Of a DNA stretch of 64,000 nucleotides, positions 1 to 14,200 are shown piece after piece; the stretch's first letter is position 1; each line of letters begins with the position of its first letter. The stretch spans positions 23,773,067 through 23,837,066 of the forward strand of contig OX344758.2 of assembly GCA_947034885.2 (NCBI GenBank), in the 5' to 3' direction. The notes beneath the pieces are model-generated. The model was given only the letters and a program-made list of their open reading frames with translations, did no database searches and was not told the origin of the DNA. This stretch comes from Thuidium tamariscinum (taxonomy: Eukaryota; Streptophyta; Bryopsida; Hypnales; Thuidiaceae). The position numbers and the translations under genes were made by a program.

Positions 1-3000
1 TGTATTTCAACATTTATAAGGTAGATTGTGTAATGTCTTTGATAGCTTTTCATGTGAAATTAAGTTTTTTGAAAGTGCATTTCAGAGTGTGTCTTAATAC
101 TCTTTGAAGTTGTTTATGTCATTTCCTATCCAAAAAAACTTTATTTGCAAATTTTTGAAACAATGTGGTGAAAGATAGAATACCGAAAATAAAAAACTTA
201 CATTTCCTTTGTTATAACCTTACAACTCCTATGCAATTTTGCACTCCTAGTTTGTATACATACTAATAAGCAAATCATTACTTTAATCATCTTCATAGTT
301 AGATTTTGAAAAATAAAATGATTTGATTCATTGGAGAAAACTACAAGCTCGTGTTCTTTTTTCATAGTCAAAATACACTTGGAAAGGCTTGGACATTTAG
401 GAATTAATAGGTTATGATTAGCATGAAATCCTCATCACCCTCTTAGGATTTAGGATTCCATCAATATAAAATCTATGTATGCAATTCTATACTTAGATGA
501 CCTAGAAGGAGTCTTTATACGTTTACCAAGCATCATACAAAATGATCAATGTTAGCACTAGTAGTACATATGGATTTTTTATTATCCTTAAATTTTCTTT
601 ATTGGCTCCGTCTTTTGGACAAAGTCCATGGCATCAATTGTGGTGGGTTTTGAATCTCTATTTCCAAATCTTATCTATAACCATATTTATACTACAACAC
701 AATGAGGTCCACTTGTACAGACCCCTATTTGGTCAAGGGGGGGAGGCCACCTAGAACCTAGGTGGACCCTTGGTTGGCTAAGGAGGGTTGCTTGAACTAA
801 CTTTGTTGAGTTCACTATTTATTTCATTTTAATATTTTTGTTTAATTTCCCCTCTATTTCATATTTTAGCATTTTCTAGCAATATAACCAATGTTATTGT
901 CCACCTAAGATAGAGCCTCATAATTATACCATTCTTGTTTCTTTTCACTATGAGAAGTTTAACCTAGTAAGCATGCAAAGTATCAAAGTATCTAGGAAGA
1001 GACTTTTAGAATAAGCATTGATGCTACTATTTATTCATAAATCAAATCAATTTTTGGATGAATACCTTTGCTTAGGGTGTGCCTTTCCAAAGCTAATCCA
1101 ACAAGGTCACCAAAGCTAAATAGTAGATTATAATGGCCACATAAATCTTGTTCATATTAAAATATAGATGATTTTTATTCTTTTTTTGCATACAACTTTC
1201 TTATCTATTCCCTTTGTCTTGAAATAAACTGAGGGATGGCTAGATTATTGGATGAGTTGTTCCTATTTTCAAGGAATTGTAAACATATTGTAGCTTTTCC
1301 TAAACCCCACTAGGTTTAAGAGAATGGAAGTCAAAAGTTGAAGCAATATGTGTTGAAAACAAGTGGCAGAAGCGAAATTTTTTTCCTTTTCTAAAATTGT
1401 TCTTATTGTATTAATTTTGGTCATTCTTCAAGCAAAGTTGATTTAGTAACATTTGCTTATGTCTTCTCTATTTGACTTCAACAATGTCTTATGATTCAAC
1501 TCCAAGAAGTTCTCAACAAGAGATTTCTTAGTAGTGATTTTGAGACAAAGGGAGTAAATTTTTTAAATTGATATAAATTTTAATAGCTAATTTAAGACTC
1601 TAGAGTGGTTTACTTTGATTCTTTTTGGATTGTTTTAAGATATAAATAGAGATGTATTTGGAATTGCAACTTATGTTGTATGGATACTAAGTGCCTATCT
1701 ACTTAATACATTTATTTGAAATGAGAGTGAAGTGATGAATTTATTGTCAAAACAATTTGTCTAGTGTGTCATTGAAAAACTCCATTTACAAATATTAATT
1801 CCAACCATCTTTTTTTGAATGTTTAAAATCCACCCTTACATTTAGACATTGCACATCCTAAATTATAATTAACTTTTCAAATGGATGTTGAATACTTGTC
1901 TAATTGTCTTTTTAACAATGGACAAATTTTGGTTTGGTTTTAGGATTCTAGGGTTACAAATATTATCCAAGATATATTTCAAATTCACATATTTCTTTGA
2001 ATCCAAACTTTGGTCCTAAGAATTAAGTTGACTGGTTTTTAATTTTAAACACTTCTAGTAGTATTTAATTTTAGTACATTCCAAAATGATAAAGTGTTGC
2101 AATCCAAAATTTCTAATAAAGTTATTTAGGCTTGCAATTTGGATGATATCAAATTTATTGGAAAATCTTCATTCACTAGGAGCTCTCAAAATCAAAGTTT
2201 GAAGATCAATTTGGAAATCAATCTTGAATCTCTTTATATCTTGAATTGACTTTGTTGTCTAATTTTCATTCAATACCTTATTACACTAATTTATAAGTTC
2301 ATCCTAATCTATCTCATAGGAGGATCAAATCATACTCAAAGGGACCACAAAAAGGATAAGATACTATGAAATCTACAATGTAACTTTATTTTAGCTATTA
2401 TTTTTTGAATCTAATCTACTTTAACTATAGATAAGTTAGTCCTAATACTTTAAGGCATTTCAAGCCTACTATTTTTTTATTCATCAAAAAATAAAAAATT
2501 CTTTACTAAAGTTCCAATAGAAGTTTAAACATCAACTTGTTAGGTATTTCAATGTTAGAAAAGGAGTCTAATTTCTAATGAATTATAATGTGATTGAATC
2601 AAGAAAAATTAAGTGTATATATAATCATATAAAAATGTAGAAGAAGACTCTTTTGCTATAGTTTGAATATTTTTCCATTTTCAATAATATTCAAAAGTAA
2701 ACATCCTTGTCAATATAAAAAATAATAAAAATTATGATTGTATTCGAACAACAAATGTACATATTATTCACATCCAGGTCCCTATGTAAGCTTTTTTTGT
2801 TTTTTTGTTTTTTTATTTTAAAATAAATAAATAGTTTTTTTCTCAAAACTCAATTAATTAATAAATAAAATTACACTATAGACACTAAATTTAGCCTTAC
2901 AACTCATGATTTATGTTCTTGTGAGAATTTTTTCTAAATTTTTTGATTGATATGTATACCAATCCAATAGTTTTCTAGGATTACAAAATTATTTTGCAAT

Positions 3001-6000
3001 TTGCAACAAGCTACATTTTCATGATTTTCCATTCAATATCTCAACCTATATATTACAAATACAAAAATGCAAGGCATTCATGGATACAACATTACACTTT
3101 ATGTGAAGAAAGTTACTTTAATATAATTTACCTTCCAAGAATGCACATTGAATTGAAGACAAGTCTCTTGGATGCCAACTAATTTATTTATTGATATTGC
3201 TCTTTGCATTCTCATAGAATTCATATTTCATGGTATATTTTGTTTTATGGAAAAAACAAGATTTTGTAGTCAAAAAATGCAAAAATTTAGATTCTTGGCA
3301 TGGAATATTTTGAATGAATAGACAATCAACTCACACTCAATGAAGGAGAAAGTATTGGTTTGAGGTTGCAATCATTCTTCTAAAAGATAGACATACACAA
3401 TATGTGTTTTAGTCTCAAGGGATGCACTATATAGGATGTTTGTTCATACTATGCTACAAAACCCCTATTACATGAGGGCTATGTAGGTAAATTTTATGAA
3501 TTGTCACACAACTATATTCATTAAAATTTCTAAATTTTTTTAATTTCATATACATTGTATTTCATTGGAAATTTTTTTGCACTACTTTTGTATATCCTAT
3601 AATCATTCAAAATAAAAATAAAACAACACTTTAAGCTACCTAAAATCATTCAAGCAATGCCTTCCATAGCCAAAATTATTTCAATTTAGTTTGGATGTCT
3701 ATTAATCCACTTTTCAATAATTCAAATTCTTTACACCATATCATCAAAGTAGGGATCAAAAAAATTTCCACCACTTAAAGAATAATTTCAAAATCAAGAT
3801 TTTTAAAACCATATGAATTTCAAAGATTCAACTTTAGTCTTTACATACATTGGAATTAATATTCTTCAAGAGTCTTTATTCTTGAGGTCCTAAACAAAGC
3901 TTTATTAACTAAAGTTGCATTGGTCATTAAATCACCAATATGCTTCAATATTCCTCCTTTATATACTATTAATGTTTTGTGTACAATAGTAATATGTCAA
4001 AACACCAAGTAGAACAATTTTAAACATGGCAAAATCTACATAACTTCAAAGTTTCATTTTGATGATCTACTAATTAAAGAATTACATGTTTCTTAACAAT
4101 GTTTACCGTTTGATATATTCCAACTATGGAACAAAAGTATGACCAACTACTTCTAAGTAGTCATTTTGGCATTAATCCCTAAATGCCCAAACTATATTTT
4201 TTTTTGGCAATATAGCAATTTTAGGCAACTCACTATGAGTAGAATTTTTATTTTTATTTTTTAAAATTTTCACACAATACTTTTCCAAAGAATTCCTTTA
4301 AGATTCAATTTTTTTTTTAAAATTTTGATTCTATAGATAAAAAGTTATCATATGATCTATAGTTTTGATTACTTGGCAAGTAACTGAGATAGCAAAAAAA
4401 ATTGTTTTAAAAACTACTTTAAAAAAAATTGAAATTGTTTTTTTAGATTTATATTTGAGTGGGAAGATTTGAATCATTCCATTTTGATCAATGTATCAAA
4501 AATGATGATGAGTTTTAGTTTGGGGTAGTTTGAAGGTAGTTATCTATCCTCTCTTTGGAGTCTTCCAGTACCTACAACTTTCTGTGTAGCATAAACAACA
4601 ACTAATAATGAATCCAACCATAAGATCTACATCATTCAAGTTAAGATGCTTATAACAAGACCTTAGTAGCTGCCAACATATAATTGCAACTTTAATATCG
4701 TTTAGAACCAATAAGGGACATATTGACTTGAATTACCCTGCCCTATATTCCCTTCTATAGAGTCATCAGCCCATGCAACACAAGCCATGTTGGATATACA
4801 AGAAACAACCTACAATGCATAGTTGTGTAAAAAATATTAAGGCCCCATGTGCCAACACTTGTTAAATTGTCATACAACTTGTAGAATGTGAACTCCATGA
4901 GAATGTGCATTTTGAAAACACTCTAGATGTCAATGTATTTAATTGCCAACAATTGAGGGAACGCTCATAATTCCAATGGAAATCATGTAGTATATTATTG
5001 CAACAAAAATACAACAAATACAACACTAACATACAAAGATGCTAAAGAATTTTAGCAAAGTCGCTTTAATATATTGATTGCATTTCTTCCAACAAAAACA
5101 CCGTCAACAAGGTTTTCTTCAAAATGACAATATCAAAACTAATAAGAAGGCTATTGTCTTTTGTGATGATAAAGCTAGACTACCAAAATGCTATATATTA
5201 TACATCACATAAAAAAACCAAGACTCACTATGCCTCAATTCCTTTGCTAGAAGTTTATTTCTGTTTCTTCTTAATATGATTCATTCAATTTTATTGTTTC
5301 TTCTTGCACTCCAGTTTGTTTTTGAATAAGTTGCAACCTTTACAGGAACAAGCCTTGGTCTATTTCATTCAACTCATTCTAGTTGACAACATTTATTTAT
5401 GTCTATTGGTTGTCCACGAGATTAATTTTTGTTAAAAGGAGTTAGCACTCTATCAAAAAAGTTATGTAGAATGATGTACAAACCATTTTCAAGACACAAC
5501 TCTTGTTAAAGTTAAGCACATGACAAAATTCAAAAGTAGGACCAAAAAACAATTCCTTACCATAAAACAAGTTGTTTGTATAATCAAGTTTTTCAACCAT
5601 AGATCGAAAGTGATTTGTATCCTCTTTAACTTCTTTTTCCATCTCCAAGCAAGCACTATCAACATTTGATGTGGCTTGAAGAGATATCAAATAAGATAAT
5701 ATAGTGATAAAAAAAAACTACACTTATCCAAAACTTGTAGTAGTAGAGAAGGCAAAATCGGCAATCAAAATTTTAAGCATTTATTCAAATACAACTCTAG
5801 TTTCATTGTTTCATTACTAACTGGATTGACACCTCATATCCAATTCCAAATTCTCTACAAAAAATTTTCATAGGCATCTTTGTATAGTGACATAATATCA
5901 TTCTTTATACACTAATACATATTCAAGTACCTAAGTTTCATTGCATTGATCTTCTGTTGAAACCTCACAAATATTTTGGACTCTGTAGGAGTTTTAGAGT

Positions 6001-6173
6001 AAGAAAACTTACTCATGAACTAAGTTCCAAATGAACCTAGTCCATGTTTATGTCAGTTCAACATAAACAAAAGCCGGTCTTTTTTAAGTTGTAGGGACAA
6101 CAATAACGTTTCATTTGTAGTCTATTTTGTTGGAATATCTAACGATAGTGAAGGAAGTAAACCTTGTACCAAA
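1..6173. other. AT-rich intergenic DNA, no gene recognised
   Basis: Long AT-rich stretch with many homopolymer runs. The only open frames are short (under about 85 codons) and look random. I see no splice-consistent conserved protein on either strand. Words shared with spacers elsewhere in the window occur (for example near 4,440-4,500, 'gaatcattccattttgatc'), so part of it is probably old, diverged repeat DNA. Confidence 0.6.
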
Positions 6174-6326
6174 TACTACAAGAAAAGAAGGGTATAAATG
6201 ACTTATCTACAATGATTACACCGACAACAATGATAGCAAAATGACTACAAACTAATTATTTTGCAGTCATTATTGTTGGTGAAGTCATTGTGGACAAGTC
6301 ATTTATACCCCCATTTTTTTGTGGTG
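6174..6326. repeat. 153-bp foldback MITE with CACTA-like ends
   Basis: The left end reads TACTACAAGAAAAG followed by GGGTATAAATGACTT. The right end, reverse-complemented, reads CACCACAAAAAAATG followed by GGGTATAAATGACTT. The arms pair over most of their length around a short centre near 6,250. The ends resemble the CACTACAAGAAAA termini of plant CACTA elements, so this is probably a small non-autonomous derivative. There is no coding capacity. A 3-bp target duplication could not be confirmed. Confidence 0.7.
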
Positions 6327-6984
6327 AAAACAAACTTAAATAGTAAGTCAAATACAAATAGGTTTATTAAAGAGAAAATCGATGACACTCGAGGGCTTTA
6401 GAGTAGAACACGATTTACCTTTTCTACTTTTTTGAGCCACCATCTTGCCCATAATGATTGTCAATCATTCTTAATATGGTTACAAAATTTTCTAACATGG
6501 ACATGACATGATGCTTGCAATAAAAAAGATAGTTCTCATAATGACTTTACATTAGAAAGGTGAAAATTCCTAAATCAATCTCTATAAACTCCATCACCAT
6601 CACCATTACACAGAGCATCAAATTTAGCCGTTAACCTACCTAATGAAGTGCTAATCTCATTAATGAGAAAAAATCTGCAATGAATTGATAGAAAACTAAA
6701 ATTGTGATGGATGCAATGGTGCGTTAGAGCATCCCCACCGCATGGGTCAGAATTTGACTCAAAATCAGGCCCTTTGCAGGGCAGATGATAATGACCCACC
6801 CGGCAAGAGTTGGAGAGCCCTACTGCTGAACAGTGCAAGCAACCCTCTAAAAGATGTTTTTATTTATTTATAATCAATTTTTCAGTTTGTTTTGCCTTGA
6901 ATTAGATCCCCAAAACATTGGGCTTTTTTTTCCTTCAAGGTCTCATTCTTCTTCCTTGAAGAGATCTCAAAATATTTTGAATAT

Positions 6985-7360
6985 GCAATGGGGCAAGGCT
7001 CCTTATATCCCCATGGGGTGGAGGGAGGTACTCCAACCCATGTGGGATATATGAACTCCAACTAGTTTGAATTAGGAATTCAAATTTTGAATTTCAAAAA
7101 CCAAAAAAACTTTGAATTTTCAAAATTCAAAATTTGAATTCTTAATTCCAACTAGTTGGAATTCATATATCCCACATAGGTTGGAGCACCTCCTTTTGCC
7201 CCATGGAGATATAAGGAACCTTGCTCCATTCCATACTCACTTCTTCCTACATACACTTCATAGTAAATGTAGGGAGGCATGTGATTCCATGAGATGTGGA
7301 ACTCCCTACATCCTCTTGGGGTGGAGGGAGGAGTCCCAATCCATGTGGGATAAAAGAGAC
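6985..7360. repeat. Foldback element plus an extra half-unit
   Basis: 6,985-7,105 and 7,110-7,238 are near-identical inverted arms of about 115 bp. They share 'ccttatatccccatgggg', 'catgtgggatatatgaa' and 'ttccaactagttggaatt'-type words around an AT-rich centre. A third, diverged arm (ggggtggagggaggagtccc, then catgtgggat) follows at 7,266-7,360. Related 'catatcccacatggattg' sequences occur near 46.71, 56.89 and 61.37 kb, so this is a dispersed family. Confidence 0.75.
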
Positions 7361-7689
7361 TATGAACTCATCTTTTTCTGAGATAAGAATTGTCTCATTT
7401 TTGTACATGAAATTGCTTGTAAGCATTTCACTTAAAAAAAAGAATTGAAATTGGAAGGTCAGCAGGGTTTGTACCTCAATTTCGGGGTCAAAAGTGCAGT
7501 CAAACTTCCTTCCGGCCCCTGGGTAAAACTCAGTATTTTCCCGTCTGCCCAGTAAATTTGGCCATATTTTGAGTCTTATTTTGCGTGGGGTGGGGTACAG
7601 ATAGTTGGCTGACCCGGCCAAATACCCAGTTTGAGCCAAATTCTGAGCTGCAGTGGGGATGGTCTTAGAGAGTTACCTGTCCTGGGCTA

Positions 7690-8265
7690 GTTTACCTTAA
7701 CTTAAGTTAAGCTTAGTGCCGATGCAGCCAGTACGCAACGCGAGCCTGGGGTGCGTCGGGAGTGAACGGCACCCGCACCGCACCCGCGCGCGCCTCGGCC
7801 CTGCCCAGCCGGAACCCCCCAAAGCCCTGGGACTTAGTGCCGAGGGGCGGCGGCTCACTTCTTCGCAGGAACGTTGAGGTAACCTGCTCTCAGCTCGCCT
7901 CTTCATCAAGCTCTATTTGTTTGACAGTGTAGGTGGTGGTTGAATTCGTCATTTGGTCTTTGCGCATCTTGCTGAACGAGAGTGACATTAAGCACGTGAG
8001 AAGAATCATCTTCTCTAGTAGTAACCTCGAAAACTCCTTGTGGCTTCATTTCGTCCGATCCTAGTTTCCAAGGTCAACTGTGTTGTTGTAAATATAATTA
8101 TTCTCTGCCAATTTAGGTGTCAAGAAGTATTGTGACAACCGCACTAGCGACTAACCATCAAATTAACTAGAGTATTAGTACCTTGCTTTTTCGAAAAAGA
8201 AACAAGGGAAGAGAGTAAAGAAGAGATAGCTGTGTGAGACTGCAGCCACATTCACGTCGGACCCG
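7690..8265 (+). promoter_or_regulatory. GC-rich 5' flank and leader of the methyltransferase gene
   Basis: Base composition changes sharply at about 7,690. From 7,735 to 7,870 the sequence is GC-rich with many CpG and GCGC steps, unlike the AT-rich DNA before it. It lies directly upstream of the start codon at 8,266, so it probably contains the promoter and 5' untranslated region. No clear TATA box was identified. Short open frames here on the minus strand look like composition artefacts. Confidence 0.5.
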
Positions 8266-11200
8266 ATGGAGCTTACCAGCAGTGAAAGCCAGGATGGTGA
8301 ACAAGTTCATTACTGGGATTCATTTTTCCGGGCACGAAACGGGCGAGCGATAGAGTGGTACAGTGACTGGACGGATTTGCAGGGATACTTGTCATTGCTG
8401 GTTCCCAAGAATGCCCCAAACCACAATTCCGTGCCGATTTTAGTCGTAGGATGCGGCAATTCGGAGCTTTCGGCGCATATGTATGATGCAGGGTGGCAGA
8501 GTATCATCAACGTAGATTTCTCGAAGGTGGTGATTGCGGAAATGTTGCGTTTGCATGTGCGCTCTCGTCCTCACATGCGCTGGCAAGTGATGGACATGTC
8601 CCACTTGCAGGTTTGCTGCAACACGATCTTTTGGTCTCATTGCTTTTTTTTTTTCCGTCCATGGTTCCTACATTTTAGTCCTCTGTGACAGTCCCCCTCC
8701 CCTGTACCTTCTGATCTTGGGCTCAAGCACGCACCTGCACTCGCCTGTCTGTGGGACTTAGTTTGTGGCATCATGAGCACGTTGTGATAAAGGATTATGA
8801 TAGGAAGCCCTTTGCTTTCTAATTGTCACCTTTAAGCATTGCATCCGGTATCACCAGGTTTTTTTGCATGCAAAGCCTTTGGAAGAGAGTAAGTCGAATT
8901 AAAGTCAACACACAATTTAGAGTTTAAGAGTGTCAATAACACAATTTCTAAAGAAGCGTAGATGTCTATCTTGAATTGTCGGAGATGTGGAGGGTCGTGG
9001 CAACATTATTGGGGAAATTTATGAGGTCTTGCCGAATGACGACATTTGTGGGTGCAGTTCGCGGATGCCTGTTTTGAAGTGGTTTTAGATAAGGGCAGTT
9101 TGGACTCGTTGATGGGAGATGCGACTGAGTGCTCTGTGGCAGTCAGAAGCTATCTTTCTGAGGTATGTGGTCTTGCGTGGTGCGTCTCTGCAATTTATTG
9201 TTACCTGAAACCTATTGCTTGTGCTACTCTGGTTCCTTATCTGTACTGCGCTTCATCTCGCATTGAGGTAGTGAGCAGGCACTAATCACTTTCTCTTGTA
9301 CATATCACAAACTATGAAAGCATATTCGCGTGAAACAAATCCTTCTAATGGCCATATATGCTTGGAATCTGTATTCACTACAGTGTCATAACACTTGTGG
9401 ATCAGACATATCCGTCCTGTTCACCAAAGTGATTCGACTTGTACTTCGTTGGGCTATTAATTTATCCCCAAACTTGCATGATTTTTCTGAATTCAATGAT
9501 CTACATGAGGATATATTTAAAGGTTGCGTAAATAATTAAAGTTTAAACTATCAAGATTTATCTTGATGCTCTAGGAGACTTCTTGTTCTGTAGAAGGTTG
9601 AATAATTGCTCCGCTGCTGCAAGAACAGGACTCTCCAGTCCACCTGACGTTGCGCTTTACTTGCATGGTGAGAATGTAGGCTTAAAGTACCGTCATTCTC
9701 ATGAATATTGGTGGTGATGGGGGTGTCCTTTTGGATTTGGGGCACAGGTTAAACGCGTCCTTCGACCAGGTGGGAAGTATGCTTGCGTGACAGGGGCTCA
9801 GAGCAATGTCTTAGGTTATGGTCAACCCATTCTTTGCATTTAGTTTTTTCAATTGTTTTCAGTGGTTATTGTCTTACATTTGTTTGGTATTTATGATGTA
9901 ATTTCAGCCTTCAGGATGTCAATCCGTTCATCTAAATTCGTTTTGACTTGAGTACCATTCATCCTTTTGTCCCTATTTTCCGTACACATATATTGTGTAC
10001 GGTGTTCTTTTCACTGAGGAATTCTGTAGATGCACCTCTCAGACACTTACATACTGTTCTTGTTGTTGCATCTCATGTAAGTGGCAAAGTATTAAACTCT
10101 GATCTATTCATAGGCCTTACATTTTAGCGTATTTCTGGTACGTGGGCATAATTATTTTCCGATCTCAACATTTTATATTTTTGTTATATATTACAAATAA
10201 TTTTGTACTCACAGTGAGTATTTGTCTTTTGGATTGTGACGGAACCAGGGTTGCTGCTGATGACTTTCAGGCAAGGTTGGCTGCTCAATGTACACAAAAT
10301 TCTGCTACCGTCTAATAATCCTACTCCGCAGTTACAACCATATCTGTTCTATGCTATAAAGATCAGTACAGAAGATATAGCACCAGTGCAGTGTTTCTTT
10401 GGAAACAGTGAGAATACATCTGCTGGAACTCAGGTATGCAATGAAAATCATCATCATTCTTTGCTAAGAATTTGCTGAAGCAAACGAGCCATTAGAATCC
10501 CAAGCAATTGACAAGTATCAAGATTAAATTGCGCATGTATTGGAGTGCAGGAGAGTCCTAATGAAGTCATCGTAGTGGGAATAACTGATTCGTTCTGTAC
10601 AGAAACATTATTGTTCTAGATAGTATTTCTCTCAGAAAAGATCCTATCTTTGCTGTGTACTAAGCAATTCCCAATTAGGTCTAGTTCCATCGGCAGTCTT
10701 CATGACTTAAAACTTGAAATTTGTGGGGATGAGGCATCTGGCAAGGGAGATGTATGTTTGCTAGAATGCCCTATGGGATGCACGTTTTCTCAATATGTTG
10801 CAAATGAGTCCTAACAGACCTGATTTAAGTTCTTTAAGCCTTGCATCTAATTTGCTTTTCTTTGTGGGTCGGGTTCTGAATGCAGAATTGTCCGGTCCTA
10901 ATTTTTACTATCGACTGGTGGGTCTAGTGGAAATGTAAATGATTGCTGGATATAGAAATACCCGTGGTCGATGACGACGACCAGGATCACATAATGTCAT
11001 AGAACTGGACCTGTGTTTATTCCTGGATTTGCAGTAAATTTGTTCCTTGATCTGCAGATGCATCTTGTTGTGGATTCTATCAAGGAGGAAAACACTCTCC
11101 GTTCCAAAGGATGGTTAACTGACCCTTCGGATGCGTTTGGACACCTCCTCCGAGGCCGGAGGACATCCGTAAAGCTGGCCGCACATTATCCAGGAGTTGT

Positions 11201-14200
11201 TCTGGATGCCAAACCTGATGCAGAGCCACCTGCCCACCGTTGTGGTGTTTTCGTAGTACCTAAGGTCTTTTTATAAACTCGTTGAGAGCTTCTTGGAGTC
11301 TGGTACAGATGAATTGGCAAAATTTAATACGTCGTAAATATTAATACGTCGTAAATTTAATACGTCGTAAAAAATAGTCAGACTATACCTGACATGAATA
11401 CGTGATGCCGTTCACAGAGCCGAGCACACGAGTGGCTATTTTCATCTGAAGAAGGACAGTGGCAGGTCATAGAAACTGTACAAGCTGGCCGCCTCATCCT
11501 GGTAGAGCATCAACATTACTGAATAAGGCTGTTGTTGGTCCAGCCACTATGTCGTTAGTGTGTCATTTTATCTGTGCTGAGCTTTTAGCCTTAATCTCCT
11601 TTCATTCGCGTAGTGACAATATTGTCGTAATAGCTGTATATCGTCGCTTTCTCATATTTAGTGACATTTCGTGATGAACCATTTTTACTTTACCAATTTG
11701 CGTTTAGTTTGTATTCTAGGTCACATTGGATGCTCAGCAGACAGACAACATGGACAACATCAAGGTATATTTTTTGTTACTTGAGCTCATATGAACTTTG
11801 AATGACTAAGAATCCAAACTTCATTGCTTGCCTTCCCAGAGAATATGATAGAGATGACGCTGATTGCTGATTTGGTCCTGTATCACTGTGATGAATGAAT
11901 TATTTCTTTCTTGGGTGCTCTATGTGCAGCAAGAGTTGTCGCCTTTGGTTAAGCCTTTTTTACCCTTGGACTGTCGAGACTCGGATTCGATTCCGTAAGT
12001 GTATGCTGACTTTGTTGAGTAACGTTGTTGAGATCCTTCTCAAGGACCAATTAGTACTTTTATAACTTCTGAGTCTTACAGAGTCTCTTCATGTGTAGTC
12101 AAGGTTTAAACGTACTAATCTCATGATTCTTGTCAGTTATATGACTACAAATGATGCTGTAAGCCAGAGGATTCTATTGGAGGAGGTACGTTTTCTGAAA
12201 CGACGTTTGTTCAGCATAGACAATTGGATGACCTTGATCTACGCGGCTGCTCCTATATGCATGCAAGATTGCCTGGTGCATGGAGTAAGGACCGAGTCTG
12301 GTGCAGATTGAGTCCCCTATGACTGGCACAATACAAGTAGAAGAGGTGGTGGTTCTATGCAAGGAATTATTTGTCAGCCGAGACGAAGAGCCGAAGTCAA
12401 AGCATTATCGGCGTCTTGTTTTTCGGAGGAATCCTAATTTGATTCAGTCAGAGGCTGTCTTGATATCCCTCAAGGTGAACAGTAATGGGCGCAACCGAAG
12501 TAAAAATGGGACTGATGTTGTGAGACGACATAGTGGAAATAAGAAAAAGCATAAAGCCAAGGTTTCCGCCTTGGGCTTTCGAGCAGGTGCATACGAAACC
12601 CGGGGTTCATCTTTGCATATTTTATTGTTATCCAGTCAGTTAATTTGGCGGGTATTGTATTGAGAAAAGGTATAGAAGTAATACTATCAGTTGAGTCCTC
12701 AATAGTCGTTGTCAACGATTTTATGGCGACATTTTTATTTGAAACAGTGCAAGTGTCTGACTATGCATTTCGGAAATGAACTTGAAGTACGTCATGGCAT
12801 TTCTGTTTCAGGTTCTAAGAATAGCCAGGACGCAGAGAAGGTCACTGATTTAATGTTGACTTGTCTAACTTTATAGTGGTCAGTGGTGCTCCAGTGTAGT
12901 GAGGACTGATGCCAAGTATACATGATTGTAGGTTTCGATGAATTAAGGGTAGATTTCAGTTACTTGGCGAGTGAATACCATGCTGGAATCATTTCTGGGC
13001 TGTCTTTGATCGCTCACAAGTTGGACGAGTGGATATCTGCGAAGGAGCCGGTATGTCTTCAGTCGTCATTTCTGTTGTTCAGACTCAATTGTTTTTGCTA
13101 TTCTACCTGCTAAGTACCCAATATGTCTGCACCTCATCTTCTCAATAAAATATGCTTAGAAGAACACAGATCTTGGAGTCGTTCTTTTAGGTTGCCGTGT
13201 AGACAATTGTTTTCTCGGGTTTAAAATATTGGTCCCTGCTGGTTGATTTTTGGGTTGTGCAGAGAAGAGCAATGATTGTTGGGCTTGGAGCAGGACTATT
13301 ACCCATGTTCATACACAACCATATCCCAGTGGATACAATTCAGGTGCTTGTAGTCTCTTGTAGTGGCAGTTGACTACAAGTTTCTACATTGAAGTCGCTG
13401 TAGGTGTCTAATTGCTAGCGAACAGCGAGCTTTCCAAGATGTCTCATATGTTGGTTAAAGCATCTCAGTTTGCAGCACATAATGTTGTCCTTGTAATTTG
13501 TGGGGACCAGAGCAGTTATACTGCAAATGAGGTATCTGCACGCGTATGCTCTTTCGCATGCCCGAGCTTACGGGTCTTTGTCTTACCTTCAACCTGCATG
13601 ATCTTGGTTTGTTTTATGATGCTTCCGTCTGAGTATGTTTGCATCACTAAAGTTCATTTCGATGTCAATACTTCATGAAGGTAATTGAGCTTGATGAAGT
13701 AGTGGGTGATGTGGCGAAGCGGCACTTCGGATTTGTGGAGAACGAACGTATGCAGGTGCATTCAATAGATCCTTCACTGCAGTCTAGTGTTTACCTCTCC
13801 TTATGACCTCTTCTCTGATAAGTCAGTAGCAGCAGCTTAAGTTAACACTGAGGTAATATGTTACGAAGATAAAATAATTCGATGCTTCCGTTTTGTTACA
13901 TTTAAGCTTTATTTTCATCGAATTGACACGGACAAGACCAGGTTATGATCTGTGGGTGCCTTCAGTATAATTCAAATAAAATTATGGTCGAATGTGGATT
14001 AACTCCTGGAGTCTGCAGAAAATATCTTTCTTCCGTTTTGCAATTGTGGTTAAAACTTACTGATTTCTTCGTTGATTACTTGCTCAGCTTTACATTGGTG
14101 ATGGAATTGAAGCTGTTTTCGGAATTGCAAGACGGAACTCAAGCATACCCACCTTTCCACCTTGCGACTTGTTGGAGAAAAACCTTTTTTCACTTGATCT

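Noticed and set aside
13412-13678. An extra exon in the methyltransferase gene
   Set aside because: Exons 12 and 13 join in phase and match the family directly (TIQ then VIELDEVV); inserting this segment would break the conserved motif.
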